This document shows positions 51,469 through 61,500 of a stretch of DNA of 64,000 bases, one piece after another. Made by a program: the position numbers and the translations under genes. Every line of letters begins with the position of its first letter. Positions within the stretch are counted from its first letter, which is position 1. The DNA is taken from NCBI GenBank assembly GCA_900315265.1, contig OMYN01000004.1, positions 1 to 64,000 of the forward strand. The letters run 5' to 3'. The notes beneath the pieces are model-generated. The model was not told the origin of the DNA. It worked only from the letters and a program-made list of their open reading frames with translations, and ran no database searches. Source of the DNA: an uncultured Eubacteriales bacterium (GTDB taxonomy: Bacteria; Bacillota; Clostridia; Lachnospirales; Bianqueaceae).

Positions 51469-53757
51469 ATGATGCGACATCTTTTTTTTAGTGGCTTACC
51501 GAAGTTATTAAAAAATATAGGAAAGTTTTTTGCCAAAGGTAAACTGAGTACGAAAAACAGTCCTGCAGATAAGTCAGGGCTTCAATCGGAAGGAGATAAA
51601 AGGCAAATGGAGACAGCGGCTAAACCGGTCATCGAAAACGGACAGGACGAGCATAACCGCTCCGTATATGTCAATCGTGAACTGTCCTGGCTGAAGTTCA
51701 ATGAGCGTGTTCTGGAGGAAGCGGAAAACGAGCGCAATCCTTTATGTGAAAGGATGACTTTCGCATCGATCTACCAGACCAACATGGATGAGTTTTTCAT
51801 GGTCCGTGTCGGTTCTCTGATCGATGAGATGATGATTTCTCCTATGTCTATGGATTCCAAGACCGGTATGACGCCTAAGGAGCAGATCGATGCCATTACC
51901 AAACGGGTCAACGAACTGATTCCCAGACGGGACAAAGATTATCAGAACCTGATGAACGAACTGGCTCAGCGGGAGGGTATCCGACTGGTCGATTTTCATA
52001 AGATCGACCGGGAAGAAAGCCTGAAACTGGAAAAATACTTTGATTCCGAAATGATGCCACTTTTGGCTCCTAACGTTGTTACCAAAAAACAGCCGTTCCC
52101 CTTTCTGAACAACCGCGAGATCTATGCGGTCGCTGTCATTGAGAACGAAAAGGGCAAGGAGAGGCTGGCCATTATTCCCTGTGCATCCGCTAATTTCCCA
52201 CGTCTGATCGAGGTGGGCTCGGGCAGCGGCGTCTATATGCTGTCTGAAGAGCTGATCCTTCATTTTCTGCCCAAGATCCTTCCCAATTATACGGTCGTGT
52301 CCAAGAGCCTGATCCGTATCACCCGCAACGCAGATATCGATGCGGACAACCTTTATGACGATGAACTGGACTATCGTGAGTTCATGGTCGAACTGATCAA
52401 GAAAAGGAAGCGGCTTCTGCCGGTCCGTCTGGAAATGTCCCGCGAGATGGACGATAAGATCATAGACGTTTTATGCACCTATCTGAAGATCGAGCGCAGT
52501 CAGGTCTTCCGCTATCAGGAGCCTTTGGATCTGTCCTTCGTTTTCCAGTTCCAAGACGTGCTCAGACAAAAGCCGGAGCTTTTCTATACCAAGAGGGTCC
52601 CGCAGAAGAGTCCTATGTTTGAATCCAAAAGACCCATCCTGGACCAGATCAAAGAGGGGGATAAGTTCCTGTCCTATCCTTACAACAGCATCAATCCTTT
52701 CCTGCAGATGCTGAGAGAAGCGGCTGAAGATGAGAATGTCCTTTCGATCAAGATGACCCTGTACCGTGTTGCGAAACAGTCCAAGGTCGTCGAGTCTCTG
52801 ATCGAGGCAGCTGAAAACGGCAAGGAAGTCCTGGTACTGGTTGAGCTGAAAGCCCGTTTCGATGAGGAAAACAATATCTATTGGTCCCGCCGCCTGGAGG
52901 CGGCAGGCTGCCATGTCATTTACGGTATGCCGGGCTATAAAGTACATTCCAAACTTTGCCTGATCACCCGCCGCCTCGACGGAGAGACTCAGTACTTTAC
53001 CCAGATCGGTACCGGCAACTATAATGAAAAAACGGCGCGTATGTATACGGATCTGTGCCTGATGACAGCTGACCAGCGGATCGGTGAGGAAGCGGTCAAA
53101 GTTTTCCAGAACCTGGTCAAAGGGGAGGTCATGGAGCATACGGATTACCTGCTGGTTGCTCCCAAGTGCCTGCAGGATCCTGTCATCCGCATGATGGATG
53201 AACAGATCCAGCTGCAGAAAGAAGGAAAACAGGGCTATATCGGTATCAAGGTCAATTCCTTATCGGACAAACGTATCATCAATAAATTGATCGAGGCGTC
53301 CATGGCCGGCGTTAAGGTAGAAATGGTCATCCGCGGCATCTGCTGTCTGCTGCCGGGCCTGCCGGGTCTCACCGATAATATCCGTATCGTCAGCATTGTC
53401 GGACGTTTTCTGGAGCACTCCCGGATCTATATCTTCGGAAAGCCGACAGCGGATGATCCGGAGGCAGATAAGATCTATATCGCCTCGGCGGACTATATGT
53501 CCCGCAATACCATCCGCCGCGTCGAGGTCGCCGCTCCCATCCTGGATCCTGCCATCAAGCAGAAACTGCGTGATTTCTTCAACACACAGATGAATGATAA
53601 CGTTCAGGCGCGGGAACTGCTCAATTCCGGAAGCTATGTCCGCGTACACAACGATAAAGCTCCCTTGAATTCCCAGGAGTACTTTTACGAACAGGCATAC
53701 CGGGAGGCCGGAGAGCCTTTGCCCGAGGAAGCACCGAAAACAGAAGGCCTGTCCTGA
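51469..53757 (+). CDS. ppk: Polyphosphate kinase 1
   Basis: PPK1 polymerises the terminal phosphate of ATP into polyphosphate. From 51469 the protein is 762 residues. The N domain begins at RSVYVNRELSWLKFNERVLE (about 64), the head domain is in the middle, and the C1/C2 phospholipase-D-like domains carry the phosphorylated histidine in YKVHSKLCLI near 492 and IGTGNYNEKTARMYTDL. The first 46 residues are basic and low-complexity and not part of the family. An alternative ATG at 51607 (with AGGAG 11 bases upstream) would remove them; the ATG at 51469 also has a GAGGT site and fits the promoter. Confidence 0.95.
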   Translation: MMRHLFFSGLPKLLKNIGKFFAKGKLSTKNSPADKSGLQSEGDKRQMETAAKPVIENGQDEHNRSVYVNRELSWLKFNERVLEEAENERNPLCERMTFASIYQTNMDEFFMVRVGSLIDEMMISPMSMDSKTGMTPKEQIDAITKRVNELIPRRDKDYQNLMNELAQREGIRLVDFHKIDREESLKLEKYFDSEMMPLLAPNVVTKKQPFPFLNNREIYAVAVIENEKGKERLAIIPCASANFPRLIEVGSGSGVYMLSEELILHFLPKILPNYTVVSKSLIRITRNADIDADNLYDDELDYREFMVELIKKRKRLLPVRLEMSREMDDKIIDVLCTYLKIERSQVFRYQEPLDLSFVFQFQDVLRQKPELFYTKRVPQKSPMFESKRPILDQIKEGDKFLSYPYNSINPFLQMLREAAEDENVLSIKMTLYRVAKQSKVVESLIEAAENGKEVLVLVELKARFDEENNIYWSRRLEAAGCHVIYGMPGYKVHSKLCLITRRLDGETQYFTQIGTGNYNEKTARMYTDLCLMTADQRIGEEAVKVFQNLVKGEVMEHTDYLLVAPKCLQDPVIRMMDEQIQLQKEGKQGYIGIKVNSLSDKRIINKLIEASMAGVKVEMVIRGICCLLPGLPGLTDNIRIVSIVGRFLEHSRIYIFGKPTADDPEADKIYIASADYMSRNTIRRVEVAAPILDPAIKQKLRDFFNTQMNDNVQARELLNSGSYVRVHNDKAPLNSQEYFYEQAYREAGEPLPEEAPKTEGLS

Positions 53758-53797
53758 GAAGGTCTGTAAACAAGAAAGTTAGTGTAATAAGAAATCA

Positions 53798-53838
53798 AAA
53801 AGCCGCTGGCCGTCCCAAGAGACGGTTCAGCGGTTTTT
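53798..53838. terminator. Bidirectional terminator between ppk and the pyridoxal kinase gene
   Basis: CCGCTG / CAGCGG and GCCGTC / GACGGT form a long interrupted stem. Five Ts follow on the plus strand, and four to five As precede it (Ts on the minus strand). It serves convergent ppk and pdxK. Confidence 0.85.
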
Positions 53839-53867
53839 ATAGTGAGCTTATTATATTATAGGCAAAA

Positions 53868-54728
53868 TCAAAGATAGGGACGCATACGGTTGATCAGGGA
53901 AGGCAGTTCTTTTTCAAAGTGCAGGCCGTTCCAGTGGTTGCCCTGTCGGTCGGCTGGCTCTTCCAGCATAGTGCGTCTGACGCAGTCCAGGGTGAATTCA
54001 CAAGCTATGGGAACTGCCTTAGAGGCAGGAACATGATAAAGAAGGCAGGCCGTCATGACGGCCGCGAACAGATCGCCTGTCCCATGGTAATGCCCCGCCA
54101 TTTCTTCTGTCTGATAAAGGCCTACACGCACGCCTTCTTCAGTCTGATAGAGACTTTCATCCTGCCAGGCAGCGGCAATGCGGCGGTCATTGCTCCCGTA
54201 TTTTCCCTTCAGACCGGTGATGACCCGGGTCCCCCGGCAGGGGATCTTTTCCATCAGGACTTCCAACGAAATATCCGTCTGATAGGGCAGGTCCGCCAGA
54301 GCAAAAGCCTCGGTCAGATTGGGAAGGACCAGATCCGCCCTTTGGGCCAGATGCCGGAAAGCAGCGGCCGTGTCCCGGTCAACGGCGGGGTAGAGCCTGC
54401 CGTCATCGCCCATAGCCGGGTCCAGCACAACTTTAGCCTCAGGCCAGGTATCGAGAACTTTTTCAACGATCGACAGCTGCTTAGGACCTGTCAGATAACC
54501 GATCTGAATACAGTCGAAAGAAAGCCCGAGAGCAGTAAAGTGGTCAAGGATTTTTTCCATCGAGTCGGTCAGGTCCAGAATAAAGGGATCGTTAAAACCG
54601 GTATGTGTCGATAACAGGGCCGTGGGCAGAAGGGAGGTCTCCAGCCCCAGACTGCTCAGGACCGGCAGAGCCAGTGTGGTCGAACATTTTCCGTAACAGG
54701 CAATATCCTGCACCGTCAATACTTTCAT
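53868..54728 (-). CDS. pdxK: Pyridoxal/pyridoxine kinase
   Basis: A 286-residue ribokinase-fold kinase of the PdxK/PdxY group. It phosphorylates vitamin B6 vitamers for the salvage pathway. Motifs: MKVLTVQDIACYGKCSTTLA at the start, HTGF near 45, VVLDPAMGDDGRLY (about 100-113), and the anion-hole/catalytic GTGDLFAAV near 217. A GGAGG site lies within the end of the GH32 gene. It overlaps that gene by four bases (ATGA), so it is the last gene of a GH2-GH32-kinase operon. Because the partners are sugar hydrolases, another substrate is conceivable; the motifs favour a B6 vitamer. Confidence 0.88.
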   Translation of the reverse strand: MKVLTVQDIACYGKCSTTLALPVLSSLGLETSLLPTALLSTHTGFNDPFILDLTDSMEKILDHFTALGLSFDCIQIGYLTGPKQLSIVEKVLDTWPEAKVVLDPAMGDDGRLYPAVDRDTAAAFRHLAQRADLVLPNLTEAFALADLPYQTDISLEVLMEKIPCRGTRVITGLKGKYGSNDRRIAAAWQDESLYQTEEGVRVGLYQTEEMAGHYHGTGDLFAAVMTACLLYHVPASKAVPIACEFTLDCVRRTMLEEPADRQGNHWNGLHFEKELPSLINRMRPYL

Positions 54729-55876
54729 TCCCGACCTCCTTGACCGATGAGAGTATCCGACAGCCAGCCGGACACATTACAGGTGCCCTTGTTGATAAAG
54801 ACCTCTACCGACTTGGTATCCTCCAGGATCCGTATATCGCTGATATGGTCGAATTCTTTATCAAAAATAGGCTTTTCAGTGTCAGTTACAGTCACATGAT
54901 TTCCCAAGACTTTGACTTTGTCCGAGTTTGACGTCAGGTAAGGTTCCAGCTCTTTGACTGGTTCAAGATGGACCATGTCGTTGCTGTCGACGGTCAGGCA
55001 GCGGGAAGCCGTCAAAGCTCCGGCGGTATAGGCTCCTGGCGTCAAGGGCTTGCCCCAGTGGTAATGCCAGGCAATGACGATGCGGCGCCCGTCAGGCGCC
55101 TGAAAGCTTTGAGGAGCGTAAAAATCAGGCCCCTGTTCGGGAGTCTGTTCTTCTGTGCAGGTGAAGGTCTTTCCGTCAAAGTCGCCCACCATGATACGGC
55201 AGCTGGCCTGTAAGGTCTGCATCCTGGAATAAAGCAGAACATAGCGGTCCCGTCCGTCTTCCGACCGGATCTTGAAAAAGTCGGGACACTCCGGAACGAT
55301 GCCTAACTGCTCTCCCCGGACCAAAGGTCCCTGATAATCCCAGTGGACCAGATCGTCCGAGCGGAATAAGAGGACCATAGGGGTAAAGGAAGTGCCTGCA
55401 TATTCCCGGCTCCCGCAGACCATGTAGTAATGCCCGTCCATATAGGTGACCTTGGGATCCCTGAAATCTCCGTTCGAAGCAGGGCTGCCGCTATTGACCG
55501 GGCACTTGGGAAGAATAGGATTGCCACTATATTTGGTAAAATGGAAACCGTCATCACTGTAAGCCATACACTGGGTCTGTCCCCAAAGATTGGATACAGC
55601 TGTGTAAAAGACATATAGACGCCCGTCTTTAACAATGGCGGAGCCTGAAAAGCAGCCTCCGCCATTTTCGTAGACCTGGTCGGGCCGAAGAGCGATCTCT
55701 ACCTCTTTCCAGTGGACCAGATCACTGCTGACGCAGTGGCCCCAGTGCATGGGTCCCCAGACCGGCTGATAGGGAAAATGCTGAAAAAAGGCATGGTACA
55801 GACCTTTGTAATAGACCAGTCCGTTGGGATCGTTCATCCACCCGAAAGAAGGCTCAAAGTGATAGTTAAAACGCAT
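54725..55876 (-). CDS. GH32 glycoside hydrolase (sucrose/fructan hydrolase)
   Basis: A 383-residue family 32 enzyme with no signal peptide, so it is intracellular. The five-bladed propeller holds the nucleophile motif WMNDPNGL (residues 13-20), GSAIVKDG, the stabiliser in FRDPKV (about 138), and the acid/base motif ECPDFFKI (about 196). Family members cleave beta-fructosides such as sucrose or levan fragments. The C-terminal beta-sandwich is short: after about residue 315 only some 65 residues remain, while most GH32 enzymes have 450-500 in all. The final KSVEVFINKGTCNVSGW matches the last strands of the normal sandwich, so the domain appears shortened inside. It starts two bases after the GH2 stop. 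Confidence 0.9.
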   Translation of the reverse strand: MRFNYHFEPSFGWMNDPNGLVYYKGLYHAFFQHFPYQPVWGPMHWGHCVSSDLVHWKEVEIALRPDQVYENGGGCFSGSAIVKDGRLYVFYTAVSNLWGQTQCMAYSDDGFHFTKYSGNPILPKCPVNSGSPASNGDFRDPKVTYMDGHYYMVCGSREYAGTSFTPMVLLFRSDDLVHWDYQGPLVRGEQLGIVPECPDFFKIRSEDGRDRYVLLYSRMQTLQASCRIMVGDFDGKTFTCTEEQTPEQGPDFYAPQSFQAPDGRRIVIAWHYHWGKPLTPGAYTAGALTASRCLTVDSNDMVHLEPVKELEPYLTSNSDKVKVLGNHVTVTDTEKPIFDKEFDHISDIRILEDTKSVEVFINKGTCNVSGWLSDTLIGQGGRE

Positions 55877-55878
55877 AT

Positions 55879-58356
55879 TTATTTTCCGATCGAGTATACA
55901 TTTCTTACGATCAGGTCCGAAGTCAGATCTTCTTTACTTACCGCCTGGTCGGAATGACCTTTTATAACTTGGGGATCGGTACCGGTAAGATCGAAATCGT
56001 TGTCGGACAGTTCCAGATCATAATGATCCCAGTCGATTTCCACGTATTTTGCATACTTTTTAGCGCTGACGGTGATCAGAAAGTCATGGCCGGATATGCC
56101 CGCCGGGTCGTCTTCGATCGAGCAGACAAGCTCAGGATCCTTGAAGGTAAAGTTCTTGGGCTTGATAAAGATCAGAGACGATGAGGTGATCATCTGATCA
56201 TTTTGGTCGAGCAGCTGGAAGGCCAGCAGGCGGTCTCTTTCATGACCTTTGATCTGAGAAGTCAGATCCAGGGTCACCACATCGTCAGCCTTCAAAGTAC
56301 CGATGGATACTTCTGTCAGACCGGAAGACAGGATGTTCAGATCGGTGTCCATTACCTGATACTGAACAGTGCCACTGAATGCTTCTCTGGTTTCGTTGGA
56401 CAAAGACAGAACGACGTCGGTGCCGTCCTCATGGGCCGACAAAAGGACCGGAGCAAAGAAGCGTTTGGAACCGTACATAAGAGCTTTCCAGCGTCCGAAA
56501 TAGTCGACCGAAGCCCAGGAAGCGACCGGCCAGCAGTCGTTGACCTGCCAGTAGATGGATCCCATGCAGCGGCCGCGGAAGCGGCGGTAATGCTCAACGC
56601 CCAGACGGATGGCATCCAGCTGCAGCAGCTGTGACGCGTATACCAGGGAGGGGAAATCGTAGGGATACAGATAATTGGCAGACAGATAATTCAGGATCTT
56701 ACCGTTGCCGGACCGGCATTTCTGATGATCTTCCATGACGTTGCTGAAGGGGTTCAGATCGCCCTCTTCAGCAAAGGTGCGGATCGTCTTCATGCTGGGG
56801 AAGGATTCGAAACCGAATTCCGACAGGAAGCGGAAATAATACTGGCGGTAGCTTTCGAAAGGAATGGAACCATGCCATGCTCCCCAGTAATGGACATCGC
56901 CGCGGTTTTCATCATTGGGATCGTCGAAACCGCCTCCCGAGGAAGGAGAGGAGGGCCAGTAAAAGGTATCGGGAGCCTCTTTCCGGCAGATATCCGGCAG
57001 GATATGTTCGTACAGATTCAGATAATCCATTCTTGCCAGCTGATCGTCTTTATAGCCCGGCCAGTTGACCATGGCCGTTTCCATTTCGTTGTTGCCGCAC
57101 AGAAGGCCCAAAGAAGCGTGATGGCGGATGCGGCGCAGGTTATCGACGAATTCCTTTTTGATATTGGCGGTCATCTCTTCCGACAGATAGGCTTCGACAC
57201 AAGCGAACATGAAGTCCTGCCATACTACCAGGCCGTATTTATCGCACATATCATAGAAATCATCGGAAGGATAGGAACCGCCGCCCCAGACACGGATGGA
57301 GTTGAAATTGGCCCTGGCGCAGTCACTGATCAGCTTTTCGGTACGCTGGCGGGACAGGCGGGGGAGAAGGGAATCCTCGGGGATATAGTCGGCGCCCATG
57401 GCAAAGATCTTGACACCGTTGACTACAAAGCAGAACTCGCTGCCCCAGCGGTCTTTAGCTGTGCTGACGGTCAGCGAACGGATGCCGATGGTACGGCTAG
57501 TCTCATCCAGTACCCTGTCGTCTTTGGTCAGAGTAACAGCGACCGTATATAAAGGCTGGCTGCCGTAGCCGTGAGGCCACCACAGCTGGGGATCGTTCAA
57601 GGTGATCTCGGCCTTGGTGCCGGTAAAGGTAAAGGGAGTCTCGGTCCCGTCGGGCGCCGCGATCACACCGGACAATACGCAGCCTTTAGCCTGATGGGCG
57701 GTCTCAGCCGAGATGCTGAGGGTAACGGTTTTGGCAAAGCCGTCGACGATGTCATCCTTGAAGGACTGGCGGATCATCAGATTGGTCAGGCGGTCGGTAT
57801 CGTAAGACAAGAGCTCGACCGGGCGGAAAAGGCCCATATCCGGCAGCTGCGGACCCCAGTCCCAGCCGAACATGCAGTGAGCCTTGCGAAGATGGCCGAA
57901 GCCGCTGACGGCGTCGTCGCTGCCGACAAGACGATGTTTGGCCTGTTCGGCGGCAATGTAGCGGGTGGTAGAGGAGAATTTAAGCTCCAGGCGGTTGACG
58001 CCTTCGGTAAGGATACCGGCAGCGTCAAATTCCCAGGTACGGTGCATGTTGTTGGTATGGCCCAGATACTGGTCGTTCAGATAAAGATCACACAAGGTAT
58101 CGATACCTAAAAAGCGAAGGATCTGGTGACTTTTGGCCGCGTCTTCGGCGGATACTTCGAAACCGCAGACAGCCGTTACATCCAGGTCGGACAGGCACAG
58201 TTCCTTCTTGTCATTTTCACGCCAGAAGGGATCTTCGATGCGGCCCGCGTCCAAAAGCACCTGATACATGGAAAAAGGTACGGTGCAGGGATAGCGGCCT
58301 TCGACATCGAAACGGTCATGATGGGGAACGATCATGGTCCAGTCTTTCAGAATCAT
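55879..58356 (-). CDS. GH2 beta-mannosidase
   Basis: An 825-residue cytoplasmic family 2 hydrolase of the beta-mannosidase group. An N-terminal jelly-roll (about 1-180; MHRTWEFDAAG, GWDWGPQLPDMG) and Ig-like domain precede the TIM barrel with the acid/base glutamate in LLCGNNEMETAMVNW near 418 and the nucleophile in LSEFGFESFPSM near 512. C-terminal beta domains follow. It removes terminal beta-mannose from short mannosides or N-glycan cores. It is first in the operon with GH32 and pdxK and has its own promoter divergent from addB. A TGGAGG site precedes the ATG. Confidence 0.94.
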   Translation of the reverse strand: MILKDWTMIVPHHDRFDVEGRYPCTVPFSMYQVLLDAGRIEDPFWRENDKKELCLSDLDVTAVCGFEVSAEDAAKSHQILRFLGIDTLCDLYLNDQYLGHTNNMHRTWEFDAAGILTEGVNRLELKFSSTTRYIAAEQAKHRLVGSDDAVSGFGHLRKAHCMFGWDWGPQLPDMGLFRPVELLSYDTDRLTNLMIRQSFKDDIVDGFAKTVTLSISAETAHQAKGCVLSGVIAAPDGTETPFTFTGTKAEITLNDPQLWWPHGYGSQPLYTVAVTLTKDDRVLDETSRTIGIRSLTVSTAKDRWGSEFCFVVNGVKIFAMGADYIPEDSLLPRLSRQRTEKLISDCARANFNSIRVWGGGSYPSDDFYDMCDKYGLVVWQDFMFACVEAYLSEEMTANIKKEFVDNLRRIRHHASLGLLCGNNEMETAMVNWPGYKDDQLARMDYLNLYEHILPDICRKEAPDTFYWPSSPSSGGGFDDPNDENRGDVHYWGAWHGSIPFESYRQYYFRFLSEFGFESFPSMKTIRTFAEEGDLNPFSNVMEDHQKCRSGNGKILNYLSANYLYPYDFPSLVYASQLLQLDAIRLGVEHYRRFRGRCMGSIYWQVNDCWPVASWASVDYFGRWKALMYGSKRFFAPVLLSAHEDGTDVVLSLSNETREAFSGTVQYQVMDTDLNILSSGLTEVSIGTLKADDVVTLDLTSQIKGHERDRLLAFQLLDQNDQMITSSSLIFIKPKNFTFKDPELVCSIEDDPAGISGHDFLITVSAKKYAKYVEIDWDHYDLELSDNDFDLTGTDPQVIKGHSDQAVSKEDLTSDLIVRNVYSIGK

Positions 58357-58400
58357 ATGAAAACCTCCACAAGAGAAATACGTGCAAAATTACAGACGTG

Positions 58401-58429
58401 ATAGTAGCACGGCTTTTATTTTTATGCAA
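58401..58429 (-). promoter_or_regulatory. Promoter of the GH2-GH32-pdxK operon
   Basis: On the minus strand: TTGCAT (58429-58424), a 17-base spacer and TACTAT (58406-58401). Confidence 0.75.
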
Positions 58430-58460
58430 GATTATCTAAGGATCCGAAAAACCGGCTGCC

Positions 58461-58488
58461 TTGAAAAAAGGCACAGAGCACGTATAAT
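58461..58488 (+). promoter_or_regulatory. addB promoter
   Basis: TTGAAA (58461-58466), a 16-base spacer and a perfect TATAAT (58483-58488), 33 bases before addB and back to back with the GH2 promoter. Confidence 0.8.
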
Positions 58489-58521
58489 TATGATAGATAA
58501 TTTCCAAAAGAAGGAGATATC

Positions 58522-61500
58522 ATGAAGCTTTGCATCCTGGCAGGACCGCCGGCTTCGGGCAAGACCAGCCGGATCTTTAAAGAGATCGCCTCTTTGACCG
58601 AATCCGATCCCTTAGCTAAGGTCATTTATATGGCACCGGAGCAGGTAACGTTGAAGGCAGAGCAGGCTCTTCTGGAAGCCATTCCTTCTCATGCCATGCT
58701 AGGCGCTCAGGTTTTGAGTTTCAAACGCCTGGCCTATTCGGTTTTTGAAGAGACCGGACTGGGAGCGGTTACTTTTTTGGATGACGTGGGAAAAAGTATG
58801 CTGCTTGAAAAAGCAGCCCGTCAATGCGAAAAGGATCTTCTTTATTATCAGACCAGTGTGTCCAAGCGTGGCTTTATCGGCCTGTTAAAGGTCATGATGA
58901 CCGAGATCATCCAATATAAGATCTCGGATGAAAAACTGGAGGGATTCGAAAGATCCCTGAAAGAGGAATCGATCCTGCGCCTTAAGATCCATGATATCCG
59001 CCTGATCATGGAACAGGTCAGAAAAGACCTGGGTCAGACCTCTCTTCCGTCCGAGTCTCTGCTGGATCTTTTAGAAGAGCGTATCCCTAAGTCCAGGGAA
59101 CTGGAAGGGGCTAAGATCTATCTGGACGGCTTCAACGGTTTTACCCCTCAGCAGTATCAGGTATTGGAGCAGCTGCTTTGCAAGGCCGATTCGGTCACGG
59201 TTGCTCTGACCATTTCTCCACAGGCCTATCAAGAGACCTTTGAAAGAGGCATCCGCATCAGTGACCTTCGTTTGAATCCCTTTTTATCCGTTCAGAAAAC
59301 CTTACTGAAATTAAATGATCTCTGCAGCCGGCTTGGGGCGGTCCAGACGGTTACAACAACGGAAAAAACATATCAGCCGGAAGAGATCTCCCATGTGACC
59401 GAGCAGATGATCCTTTCGTCACCGGCTCCCTGGAAAGGGCGGGCCGAGCATGTCTTCAGCTTCCAGGCGGAAGACCCTCAGGAAGAGGTCAGACAGCTCT
59501 GCCACCGGATCCTCTATCTGGTCAGAGACAGGGGCTTTTCCTACCATGATATCAATGTCGTCTGCGCCGATATGGACCGGTACAGTCCCTTTATCCGCCG
59601 CCAGGCGGCCCTTTACCGCATACCGGTCTTTCTTGACCAGAAAGCTGACGTTTCTCTGAATCCTTATGTCCAGTTTATCGAGGCGGCCTTATCGATGGTA
59701 ACGACCGGTTTTTCCCAGGAGTCTGTCATAACCCTGCTGAAGACCGGCCTGACGAATCTAACGGAAGACCAGTCGGATCAGGTCGAAAACCGGGCCCGAA
59801 AAGAAAACTGGATCGGCATCGACCGTTTCAAAAACGGTCTTGCTTCCATGCAGGAGGAAGGAAACGGCTATCCGGAGCTGGGACAGGCGCTGGATACCTT
59901 CTATCAAGCGACAAAAGGGCGCCGGACCGTTGCCGAATTCGACCGGGCTTTACGGGATCTGACGGTCTTCTGCCATATCCCCCAGCATTTGAGCCGGGCC
60001 GCTCAGGACCTTGAAAAGGATACAGACGAGCTGACCATTCAGACCGGACGCCTCCTTTTAGCGGACCAATATAACCGTATCTACGAGCAGGTAGACCGCA
60101 TCCTTGACCAGCTGGATCTGGTCCTGGGCAGTCTGGTGACGGATTTTACGGATTATGCAGAGCTCTTGCGTATTGGCATCAGCCAGTGCCGTATGGGGCA
60201 GGTGCCTTCGACCATGGATGAAGTAACGGTTGCGGATTTTGACCGATCGGTCCTGTGGCAGAGCAGAGTAGTCTTTATCATCGGCCTTAACGGAGTCTCC
60301 TTCCCTAAAGTTTCTTCGTCCGGAAGTCTGCTGACGGATCAGGAAAGAGTAGCTGTCGGACAAAAACTGGAGATGGCCGGTTCCGAAAAAGAAAAGCTGA
60401 TGGAACAGTATTACCGCCTCTATCAGGACATGGGCAAAGCCGGCCGGTATCTGTACCTGACCAGCAGTCTCAACCAGACGGACGGCAAGGCAGCCGGCCT
60501 TTCTCCCATCTGGAAAGCGCAGGATAAATGCCTGGGCCCGGATCACCTCATGGACGATCCGGCCGTTGTTTCCACACCGGACGCCTTGCTGATGGAAGAG
60601 GGACGGAATCTGACGGGTACGGTAGGAAGCTGGATCATGAAGGAGCCTTCTCTCAAACGCCAGACCGATATGATCCTGAGCGGGAAAGCTCTTCGCGATC
60701 ATCAGGAGCCTTTGACGAAAGAAGCAGCCTCTCTGATCGACCCTTCGGGGAAAAGTATGTCCGTGTCCCGCCTGGAGACCTATGCTCAGTGCCCTTATGA
60801 ATTTTTCCTTACCTACGGACTCCGCCTTCGTCCCAGGGAGGAAGCCAGGGTCAGCCGTCTGGATGACGGAACGATCCTGCATCAGCTTTTGGCGGATGCC
60901 GGAAAAGAACTGGAGAGCGAACTGACGGATAAGGAAGCGGAAAAGCTGGTGGATAAGCTGATCCGGAATCAGACCCAGGAGTATCAGCTTTACCATACTA
61001 CCGGTCAGTTTCATTATTATTGGAACAAATTGAAAAAGACCGCTGCCAGAAGTTTTGAGATCGTGTCGAAACAGGCGGCTCAGTCCGATTTCAAACATAC
61101 CGCTTTTGAATGGGAATTCGGACCCGGCAGGGCCGGACAGGCTGTCCGCCTTCATCTTAAGAACGGTAAGGACGTTATGTTGGAAGGAAAGGTGGACCGG
61201 ATCGACTTATGGTCCGAGAAAAAAGACCGCTATATTCAGATCGTCGACTATAAATCCGGACAAACTTCTTTCAGCGGACAGGATCTTTACAACGGTATAC
61301 AGCTGCAGCTGCCCATTTATATGGAAGCCTGCCGGCGGCAGTTCAAGGCTAAGCCGGCCGGTTTCTTCTACTTCCACCTGACCTTGTCCCCGGTCAGCGC
61401 CCTGGCCAAGGACGGCCAGCTTAGGACAAAAGAGGAAATTGCCGAGGAACAGATCAAAAACAGTAACCTTGACGGGGTCTTTACCAGCAGCGTGGACACG

